Below, in pieces: positions 16,194 through 22,094 of a DNA stretch of 27,308 nucleotides. The DNA is from JAQVUB01 sp033809415. Its GTDB lineage: Bacteria > Verrucomicrobiota > Lentisphaeria > Oligosphaerales > Oligosphaeraceae. A program made the position numbers and the translations under genes. Where the stretch lies: assembly GCA_033809415.1 (NCBI GenBank), contig JAPXLT010000025.1, positions 1 to 27,308 on the forward strand, read 5' to 3'. The stretch's first letter is position 1; every line of letters starts with the position of its first letter. The notes under the pieces are model-generated. The model made no database searches. It was given only the letters and a program-made list of their open reading frames with translations, and was not told where the DNA came from.

Positions 16194-16835
16194 TTATTTC
16201 ATGACGAAGATAGTTGCGAGAACCGCATCCCGTCGAACAGCCCCTGCCGCCCCGTTGAAAAAGAGAACGTTGAATCTCCCATCATGAATGATTTCAGGAT
16301 AGGCACCCCCGTGTACATCAAGACTGAAGCAAGAATTAGACCAACTCCAGTTCCCATCCGTCACCAGCCCGCAATTAGATTTTTTTATCTGCGTGCGGTG
16401 AATGTTGACCCCATTCCACGGGAAAACGTCATAATTGAAGCCGTAAGTTCTTCTCAAGGGATTCTGATTATGAATGCGCCATTGTACGGGACAGGCGATG
16501 ACCGGAGACCATGCAGTGATGGTATCGTTTTGGGAGCTTGGACTAATGGTCGTTCCAGGCAGATACCCCAATGTGACCAGAACACCCTCCGGATATCTAT
16601 CTAGACCGTTTACATAATTGGGATAGCGACGTGGATAATAATCATCGTAGTCGTTGGTGTAGAAATCCAGAGCCAAGCCTATCTGCTTGAGATTGCTGAT
16701 ACAATGGATGGCATGGGCTTTGTTGCGGGCTTTCCCGAGAGCAGGCAGAAGCATCGAGGCCAAAATCGCGATGATCGCTATGACTACTAGTAATTCGATA
16801 AGTGTAAAGCAGTTGTGAGTTTTTTGGGTGGGCAT
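16194..16835 (-). CDS. Type II-secretion-like pseudopilin (H-X9-DG type)
   Basis: A 213-residue protein with a prepilin N-terminus: a short polar leader, then FTLIELLVVIAIIAILASML with Glu5 of the mature chain present, followed by PALGKARNKAHAI and SNLKQIGLALDFYTNDYDD. The C-terminus has IHDGRFNVLFFNGA, which fits the H-X9-DG domain found in PVC-group pseudopilins except that Asp is replaced by Asn. The residue before the predicted cleavage site is Cys instead of the usual Gly. The product should be processed by a prepilin peptidase and sit in the inner membrane or a pseudopilus; whether it aids secretion of the next gene's product is unknown. AAAGGAG lies before the ATG. It sits between the regulator gene (64 bp upstream) and the hydrolase-like gene (25 bp downstream). 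Confidence 0.93.
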   Translation of the reverse strand: MPTQKTHNCFTLIELLVVIAIIAILASMLLPALGKARNKAHAIHCISNLKQIGLALDFYTNDYDDYYPRRYPNYVNGLDRYPEGVLVTLGYLPGTTISPSSQNDTITAWSPVIACPVQWRIHNQNPLRRTYGFNYDVFPWNGVNIHRTQIKKSNCGLVTDGNWSWSNSCFSLDVHGGAYPEIIHDGRFNVLFFNGAAGAVRRDAVLATIFVMK

Positions 16836-16899
16836 CGTCCGATCTCCTTTTGGTTCTTTAAGTTTTGTTCTTTGTTGTATTGCTCTCGATTTGCAAGGA

Positions 16900-18240
16900 T
16901 TATTGTTGAATTTTGTTGTCCATGAATTTGAGGATCACATTCTTGTCCGCGTGGTTGAACTTGTATTGTTCGATGAGTGCGGTTAAGTAAGCTTTCATGC
17001 TGCGGGAAAACACCTGGTTATGAATGATGATGTCGCCTGCCGTCGGCATAAACGAGGCGAATTCGTCGCAATACCAAGCGTAGTCCTTTGCCGCAAGGTC
17101 CTTGCGAACTGACACCGAACCGCTCATGCCGCAAAATTCTTTTTGAAAACTTTTGGACAGCAACAGCTGCAAAAGCTTCCAGATGCGCGACTTTTCCTCA
17201 GTATTTGCGGTCGGACTGATGTAGGTATGCAGATTATTGGTTTGCAGATTAATGATATTTTTCCCCTTGAGGCGGTATGGGATTATTTTGAGATCATTAA
17301 CATTGATGTTGGCGCGTTTTTTATTTTGAACTGTTATCCATGATGATTGAGAAAGATTCATTACTGCGTTACCTTCAAAGAAAGACGGATACTCCTGCGA
17401 GTAAGAGAATTTACAGTCGCCGATGATTTCCAGCAGACGTCTGCCCGCATAGCCCTCAAAATATGGTTTTCGGGGAGTAAGCAATGCCTCCAGGGAGTTT
17501 GTTTCGTGCAATTTCAAGCTGAAGAACGGACAATATAAATTATTGAAAGGCCATTTTGCCTCCCGCTTCCAGTCAAAAGACGCTGGACATAAATTAACTT
17601 TTCCACAGGCAGCCACGAAATCTTCCCACCACAGGAAATCACCGGTGATTTGCTCCATGGGGAAGCCGGTTTTCCTTAACAGCTCGTCGTTGACCGCCAA
17701 TTGGCTGGTATAGGAATAAAACGGCAATCCACCATTCATGGTTTCCATCGTTTCCGGCATCAGTTTCCTCAGCAAGTCACTGTAGCCGTCATAATCGATA
17801 AAGTTGTACAGGCCAGGAATATTGTAGGTCATCTCCGGCGCACATTCAACGATGACAACTTTGTTGACATTGTCGGGTGCGCCTGTTTCCCGTCCCGTTA
17901 TTAAATTGAATACATTTCTCAAATGGATATTTAAATGCAGACAGTTTTTGTTGATATGTTTTTCGAGGAGGCGTTCGAGTTGATCAAATTCAACGGATGT
18001 TGGCAAACAATAAAAAATAACGTCCAGCTTCCTGGCACCGGCAACAAATGATCCTCGCCCATTGGCCACATCGACCAGACCTTCGTCAGCAAGCTTCCTT
18101 AACGACAAACGCACGGTGGCGTAACTGGACTCGAACAACCTCATCATCTCATTGGACGAGGGAAGGCGGCTGCCAGCCTTCAATTCGCCGGATGCCAGTC
18201 GCTGGTTGATGTATTTCCTGATTTTATCGATTGTGCGCAT
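16900..18240 (-). CDS. GntR-type regulator fused to solute-binding-protein domain
   Basis: A 446-residue predicted one-component transcription factor. Residues 1-70 are a GntR-like winged helix (LASGELKAGSRLPSSNEMMR, then ATVRLSLRKLADEGLV and a GRGSFV wing). Residues 75-446 resemble a sugar ABC transporter solute-binding protein (type II periplasmic fold): VNDELLRKTGFP, GDFLWWEDFVAACGKV, FFEGNAVMNLSQSSW, and LLQLLLSKSFQKEFCGMSGS followed by VRKDLA. There is no signal peptide, so the binding domain should act in the cytoplasm. GntR regulators normally use FCD, UTRA or type I binding-protein domains. The gene has its own promoter at 18273-18301 and heads the operon with the pseudopilin and the hydrolase-like protein. 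The likely job is sugar-dependent control of this operon. Base composition is more AT-rich than in ileS. Confidence 0.88.
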   Translation of the reverse strand: MRTIDKIRKYINQRLASGELKAGSRLPSSNEMMRLFESSYATVRLSLRKLADEGLVDVANGRGSFVAGARKLDVIFYCLPTSVEFDQLERLLEKHINKNCLHLNIHLRNVFNLITGRETGAPDNVNKVVIVECAPEMTYNIPGLYNFIDYDGYSDLLRKLMPETMETMNGGLPFYSYTSQLAVNDELLRKTGFPMEQITGDFLWWEDFVAACGKVNLCPASFDWKREAKWPFNNLYCPFFSLKLHETNSLEALLTPRKPYFEGYAGRRLLEIIGDCKFSYSQEYPSFFEGNAVMNLSQSSWITVQNKKRANINVNDLKIIPYRLKGKNIINLQTNNLHTYISPTANTEEKSRIWKLLQLLLSKSFQKEFCGMSGSVSVRKDLAAKDYAWYCDEFASFMPTAGDIIIHNQVFSRSMKAYLTALIEQYKFNHADKNVILKFMDNKIQQ

Positions 18241-18253
18241 CGTTTACACCTAT

Positions 18254-18261
18254 CTAGCTAG
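18254..18261. promoter_or_regulatory. Possible operator, palindrome CTAGCTAG
   Basis: An 8-bp perfect palindrome sits between the predicted start of transcription and the start codon of the regulator gene, where a repressor could block its own promoter. A wider ACCT...AGGT pair (about 18248-18271) surrounds it but is not centred on it. Autoregulation is inference. Confidence 0.3.
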
Positions 18262-18272
18262 TTGCACAGGTT

Positions 18273-18301
18273 AATCTACTCTGCCGACTTTATCTTGTCA
18301 A
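18273..18301 (-). promoter_or_regulatory. Sigma70-type promoter of the regulator operon
   Basis: On the minus strand a perfect -35 TTGACA (18301-18296) is followed, after exactly 17 bp, by TAGATT (18278-18273) as the -10. It lies about 32 bp upstream of the GntR-SBP start codon and should drive the regulator, pseudopilin and hydrolase-like genes. Confidence 0.7.
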
Positions 18302-18339
18302 CCCCGGAAAGATAAAAAAATAAAAAAAGATAAAAAAGG

Positions 18340-18478
18340 GTAATACGTCTGTAGTGCGTGGTGCGTGGTGCGGGTCAGACGTGGTGGGCAGTGTGGACAG
18401 GACAAGAACATCCCCCTCCCGCACCCCACGACAGTCAGAATAATCACAACCGGGACGGTTGCGCTACTTTTTAAATCT
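18340..18478 (-). repeat. About 130-bp inverted repeat, right copy
   Basis: The reverse complement of 18340-18478 aligns with 11175-11303: module C, a GTCGTGGGGTGCGGGAGGGG stretch, CTTGTCCTGTCCACACTG, TGACCCGCACCACGCACCAC and GACGTATTAC. A GCACCC/TGCACC-rich continuation to about 18545 is a degenerate form of module D. The gap 18241-18653 otherwise holds the promoter, an A-rich tract (18310-18337), the second terminator and module A. I see no gene in it. Confidence 0.85.
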
Positions 18479-18563
18479 GTGCCCCCTGCACCCGTTCCCA
18501 ACGCACTACGCACCCCGCACTACGCACCCCATTCCCCTAAACCCTGCACTACAGAGGCATTAC

Positions 18564-18609
18564 AAAAAAGGCCGCTGTTCTCCGGTAAGGAGCAACAGCG
18601 GCCTTTTTT
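18564..18609. terminator. Bidirectional intrinsic terminator, copy 2
   Basis: All 46 nt, including the GGTAA loop and the bulged C, are identical to 12684-12729, and the orientation is the same. It lies beyond the 3' end of the minus-strand gene at 18654. No plus-strand gene ends here, so one direction appears unused, unlike at copy 1. Confidence 0.95.
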
Positions 18610-18653
18610 CCGCGCTTTCCGTGTTTTCCGTGGACAAAAATGGGTTGTGGATG
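18604..18653 (-). repeat. Module A, copy after the deacetylase-like gene
   Basis: On the minus strand, CATCCACAACCCATTTTTGT followed by CCACGGAAAACACGGAAAGC starts directly after the TAA stop of the gene at 18654-19835. It is in sense orientation and runs into the terminator. Confidence 0.8.
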
Positions 18654-19835
18654 TTACTTGTCCCAGGCTAGGTTTCCCATAAGTCCTTGGCTGAAGAAGA
18701 CTGGTTTGCAGCCATATTCGACCAGCATTTTGACGGTCAGCTCGATACGGTCAAGGTGATCGGGCAGATAATTGTTGTAGTATGGGAAGGAGTACTGTTC
18801 GTGGCTGGCGGCGCCGAAAACTTCATTGCCGGTCTCGTCTGCCAGGGCAAAGTAATTCTTCAGCCTTGCGGGAGTTTCCTCGAGGGGAACGAGGTTGCAG
18901 CATATGGCGCCACGGGCAATGAAAACGCCCAGCTCGAAGTTGTAGTATTTGCGTTCACGCAGCAGATAGCTGTCCTCTTCCGGACGATGGAAATATTCCG
19001 CGCCAAATGCGGCACCTTGGGTGAGGGCGCTGGATTGCTGCACGGCGGCAATGTCGCTCTTCTTGCCAAGGCGTGCCGCAGAACTCGGCCCGCCCGAGAC
19101 AAAGGGGCGCATGGTACAGGTGCTGCAAGGACTGCCGCGGCGGATGAATTCCTCCGCGCAGGAAGGCTGCAAGGCGCCCCAGTGCACATTGATCGGGGCA
19201 ATGAAAGATTCTTCCCCACAAATGCGGATCAGGTGATCGCGCACCAGATCATAGTCCGCGCAGAAGTCTTCGAAGGCGACTTCCTCGTAGGGCCGGTCGG
19301 GGAATTCGCTGCGGGAATGGAAGGAGAATTTAAGCCAGTCGGACTGATCGATGAATTCCTGCTTGTAGCAATCCGGCATTTGATCCAGGGTGAATTCCTG
19401 GTGGGCATTGTGATAGAAGCAGTTCAAGGTGAGCTTAAAGCCCCAACGCTGATGGATTTCCTTGAGCCGCTTCAGATAGAAATGATCAAAGGCGTGTTTA
19501 GGACGTTGCGTTGCCAGATCGGTGAAAAAGAAAATATTGTCGTCAATATAAAAATTGAAGCGCTTGAACGATTGTTTGTCCCAGACAACTTTGATTTTCT
19601 GGCTGTATTCGCCCAGTGCGCTGGAAGCCGTGGCGGTGATTGCATCGAATTTTTTGGTCAGAGGCACGGATGCGGTGAAACGTCGCCCGCTGCAAACCGC
19701 TGGAATCCCATTGACCAGAACCTCACCGCCGTGATCGCAAATTCCCTCGACCGGAACAGTCAAAGAATCAGCCGTCTCCTTGCCATGGAAATGAGTCAGA
19801 ACTGCACCTTGACGAATATTCGTGATTTCTAACAT
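18654..19835 (-). CDS. Deacetylase-like (NodB-fold?) protein
   Basis: A 393-residue protein, probably cytoplasmic because no signal peptide is visible. Residues 1-90 look beta-rich. From about 92 the sequence resembles a polysaccharide-deacetylase-type barrel: FNFYIDDNIFFF with Asp98-Asp99, then GFKLTLNCFY, and WLKFSFHSRSEFPDRPYEE, where an SFH-x3-E pattern replaces the SH-x3-H metal motif of classical CE4 enzymes. A Cys-rich SPCSTCTMRP lies near the middle. The missing second histidine makes the activity uncertain, and the family assignment is tentative. I chose the ATG at 19835 because the longer frame (to 19922) runs into the tRNA-Val gene and its terminator. AAAGG lies about eight bases upstream. 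Confidence 0.75.
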   Translation of the reverse strand: MLEITNIRQGAVLTHFHGKETADSLTVPVEGICDHGGEVLVNGIPAVCSGRRFTASVPLTKKFDAITATASSALGEYSQKIKVVWDKQSFKRFNFYIDDNIFFFTDLATQRPKHAFDHFYLKRLKEIHQRWGFKLTLNCFYHNAHQEFTLDQMPDCYKQEFIDQSDWLKFSFHSRSEFPDRPYEEVAFEDFCADYDLVRDHLIRICGEESFIAPINVHWGALQPSCAEEFIRRGSPCSTCTMRPFVSGGPSSAARLGKKSDIAAVQQSSALTQGAAFGAEYFHRPEEDSYLLRERKYYNFELGVFIARGAICCNLVPLEETPARLKNYFALADETGNEVFGAASHEQYSFPYYNNYLPDHLDRIELTVKMLVEYGCKPVFFSQGLMGNLAWDK

Positions 19836-19866
19836 CTGATTTGCCTTTGATTTGATGGGGGAATAT

Positions 19867-19902
19867 GAAAAAACCCCGGTTTTACGAAAAAACAGGGGGG
19901 TT
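19867..19902 (-). terminator. Terminator after tRNA-Val
   Basis: On the minus strand AACCCC pairs with GGGGTT around an inner GTTTT-TTCGT-AAAAC stem, with a small bulge, and is followed by a run of T. It lies directly downstream of tRNA-Val. Read-through into the deacetylase-like gene is possible. Confidence 0.65.
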
Positions 19903-19909
19903 GAATATA

Positions 19910-19986
19910 TGGTGGGCGACACAGAACTCGAATCTGTGACCTCTACCGTGTCGAGGTAGCGCTCTAACCAACTGAGCTAGTCGCCC
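19910..19986 (-). tRNA. tRNA-Val(GAC), CCA encoded
   Basis: The 77-nt cloverleaf is complete: GGGCGAC/GTCGCCC acceptor stem, GCTC/GAGC D stem with AGTTGGTTA loop, CTACC/GGTAG anticodon stem, ACAGA/TCTGT T stem with TTCGAGT loop, discriminator A and an encoded CCA. The anticodon loop is TCGACAC, giving anticodon GAC; A35, C36 and A73 fit valine identity. Position 33 is C instead of the nearly universal U. Confidence 0.93.
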
Positions 19987-20005
19987 TTTATTGATGACAT
20001 TGCTT

Positions 20006-20033
20006 AAGATACACGATCAAAAGAAAAAAGCAA
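20006..20033 (-). promoter_or_regulatory. Possible promoter of tRNA-Val
   Basis: On the minus strand TTGCTT is separated by 16 bp from TATCTT, about 19 bp before the first base of the tRNA. Both boxes are imperfect. The tRNA could instead be read through from the gene at 20058, whose end has no strong terminator. Confidence 0.35.
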
Positions 20034-20057
20034 ATCACTCGACTGCTGTAGCAGCGA

Positions 20058-21425
20058 TTATTTACTCTTTTTTTTGCGGGGAATCTTGTCGGCATCGAGG
20101 TCTTCCAGGTCGATGCTCTGGAAGAAGATGTCCTGGAGGAGTCCAATCAGGAAGCTGCGTGCTTCGAGATTGATCTGCACATCTGCGAAGAGTTCGGAAA
20201 CCTGATCCCAGAAGCCCTTCAGATCGCCATTCATCACCTCGAGCGTATTGCTCTGCGAAATCCGTTTGATCAGTTCTTCTTCATCCTTGATCAGTTTTCC
20301 CCAGAATTCCGGCAAGGTTCCCTCGATGGTGAGACTGCGGTCTTCCTCATAATTAAGCTTGCGGACGAGGCTGTTGAAATTGCGGCGCACAGTAGGAGTC
20401 ATCTTCATCGCTGCGCCAACTTTTGGCCAGTCAATCCGGGACAGCAACATATCGCCAAACTTGGCGTGCGTTGCCATTTGTTCGGCAATGAGATCCGATT
20501 CGCGCTGGGTCTGTTCTTTGGCTTTTTCCGCCTCGAGCGCATTCTTTTCCAGAGAGCGATTGAGCAGGCGTTGCTCCTCATATTTGCTCTGCCAGGTGCT
20601 TAATTCCTTGCTGACCCGGTTGAGTTCATTCTGGACACGGGAGAGATTCCGGTTTAGCTCCTCTGTCAGGGTCTTCTCACGTTCAGCTATCTCGCTGTCG
20701 GCATCCTGCAAACGCTGATTCAGGCGCTTGATCTCCGCCTGGGCACTCTCGAATTTGCGCTGTTGGGCCTCGAGATCACTCTTCTGATTGCGGACAAGCC
20801 TTTTCTGCTCCTGAATCTCGGTGGCATCGTCCTGTTGACGGGCACGCAGCCTTTCCAGCTCAGCAGCATTTTGACTGCCCTTGCGCCGGGTCTCCTCAAG
20901 TTCCTTTTCCAGCTGGGCAATCTGTTCGAGCAATTGGGTGTTGCCCTGGGTGTCGTCCAGAATCCTGTCTGCTTGGCTGTCGGTGAATTTCAGCGGGCTG
21001 AAGCAAAGCAGGATTTTCCAGGCGGGTTGCTCGCGAAGGACGAAAAATTCGGTGAATTTATCATCCGGCAAGACATAATCATCGTCCGTGAGGTCTTGCT
21101 CCTTGCGATAATTCTGATATTCATCCGAATGGAAATAGTCTTCCAGCTTCCGGTGCAAATCCTGGTTGACGGGATACCATGCCGCAAAAATGCCATTGCA
21201 GACCGCCTCGGAAAATTCTGCTTTTTCCGCTTCCCGGTAGACGATTTTTTCTAAGCGGTCGCGTTTTTGTGGTTCGAGGCGGTGCCCACCGAATGTGCAT
21301 AATTTCAGGAGGGGGGCGTTAGCCTGAATGCAGCACCTGAAGTTTGCCCATGGCAACTCGCCAAGCATTTTGGCAAAAACTTCAGCCCTATTCACGCCCT
21401 GGCCTTTTTCATTGTTAGCAAACAT
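20058..21425 (-). CDS. Coiled-coil protein of unknown function
   Basis: This 455-residue protein lacks a signal peptide and membrane segments, so it is probably cytoplasmic. Residues 1-155 form a soluble N-terminal domain with several aromatic residues (AAWYPVNQDLHRKLEDYF, REQPAWKILLCFSP). Residues 160-320 are a long Glu/Gln/Arg-rich coiled coil. Residues 320-455 form a second soluble domain (RIDWPKVGAAMKM, LPEFWGKLIKDEEELIKR, GDLKGFWDQVSELF) and end in a basic RKKKSK tail. I do not recognise a family. Its ATG lies inside the last codons of the gene upstream (11-nt overlap, ATGTTTGCTAA), which implies coupled translation and probably joint function. It is flanked by two tRNA genes. Confidence 0.8.
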   Translation of the reverse strand: MFANNEKGQGVNRAEVFAKMLGELPWANFRCCIQANAPLLKLCTFGGHRLEPQKRDRLEKIVYREAEKAEFSEAVCNGIFAAWYPVNQDLHRKLEDYFHSDEYQNYRKEQDLTDDDYVLPDDKFTEFFVLREQPAWKILLCFSPLKFTDSQADRILDDTQGNTQLLEQIAQLEKELEETRRKGSQNAAELERLRARQQDDATEIQEQKRLVRNQKSDLEAQQRKFESAQAEIKRLNQRLQDADSEIAEREKTLTEELNRNLSRVQNELNRVSKELSTWQSKYEEQRLLNRSLEKNALEAEKAKEQTQRESDLIAEQMATHAKFGDMLLSRIDWPKVGAAMKMTPTVRRNFNSLVRKLNYEEDRSLTIEGTLPEFWGKLIKDEEELIKRISQSNTLEVMNGDLKGFWDQVSELFADVQINLEARSFLIGLLQDIFFQSIDLEDLDADKIPRKKKSK

Positions 21426-21783
21426 CCAGGAGATACTCCTTCTTCAACATTTCTTGTGCCTTGACAATGAACGCAGCCGCCATCTGACGGCGCAGTGAAC
21501 ATTCAACTTTATGAGCGGCCATGCTCAGGCCGGCAACCGCATCCGCACGACCCTCCTCGCGCGCCTTTGCAATCGCCTTCAGGCAAAGCGCCAACGCTTC
21601 GCGCCAACGCTGTTCCTGACAAAAAAGCGCCACCCGGCTCATCGTGTCATCATGGGGGGCGGGTTCCGGCTGGTTCTGGGTGCGTTGTTGCTGTTCCCGG
21701 GACTTGGCAAGACGGCGCTTCGATTTTTTATCAATTACCGCATCCTCGCCGTCATCTTCTGGAATATGATTCTTTCTGGCCAT
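21415..21783 (-). CDS. Small helical protein, partner of the coiled-coil protein
   Basis: This 122-residue protein starts with about 50 charged, probably disordered residues (DDGEDAVIDKKSKRRLAKSR, then Gln/Pro-rich). It ends with about 70 residues of helix-rich sequence (FCQEQRWREALALCLKAIAK, GLSMAAHKVECSLRRQMAAA) that could be one or two TPR-like hairpins. I do not recognise a family. Its stop codon overlaps the start of the 455-residue gene by 11 nt, so the two proteins are probably made together. No good ribosome-binding site precedes the ATG at 21783; the start is uncertain. Confidence 0.7.
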   Translation of the reverse strand: MARKNHIPEDDGEDAVIDKKSKRRLAKSREQQQRTQNQPEPAPHDDTMSRVALFCQEQRWREALALCLKAIAKAREEGRADAVAGLSMAAHKVECSLRRQMAAAFIVKAQEMLKKEYLLDVC

Positions 21784-21850
21784 TTATCGACTTTGATTCA
21801 CAAAACTCTGCCGGCAGCACCTGGGCAAATAATCATCCGTATTCAAAGAA

Positions 21851-21883
21851 TATAAAAATACCTCAAACCACTAAAGGTCGAGG
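21851..21883 (-). terminator. Possible terminator after tRNA-Cys
   Basis: On the minus strand CCTC...GAGG with an inner ACC...GGT pair forms a short imperfect hairpin followed by TATTTTTATA. It lies just downstream of tRNA-Cys. The stem is weak, so read-through to the gene at 21783 is possible. Confidence 0.45.
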
Positions 21884-21896
21884 CAAAGAAAAAACA

Positions 21897-21971
<75 letters not shown>

Positions 21972-21985
21972 TTGACTGGATATAT

Positions 21986-22014
21986 AATGTATACCCAAAA
22001 TCAAAGATTGCCAA
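21986..22014 (-). promoter_or_regulatory. Probable promoter of tRNA-Cys
   Basis: On the minus strand TTGGCA (22014-22009) is separated by 17 bp from TACATT (21991-21986), inside an AT-rich TATACATTATATAT stretch. This leaves a 5' leader of only a few bases before the tRNA. Confidence 0.45.
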
Positions 22015-22094
22015 CCCGATCAGAAAAAACTTGGTGTGGACTGGCTCCCGCAACCTATTCAAACGGCAAAATGAAATGTCCATTGGCCATAGCT

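Noticed and set aside
18687..19832. 381-residue frame opposite the deacetylase-like gene
   Set aside because: It lies wholly antisense to a better-supported gene with its own ribosome-binding site and recognisable motifs, and looks like a codon-bias shadow.
19836..19922. Longer N-terminus for the deacetylase-like gene
   Set aside because: It would run through the tRNA-Val terminator and into the tRNA gene.
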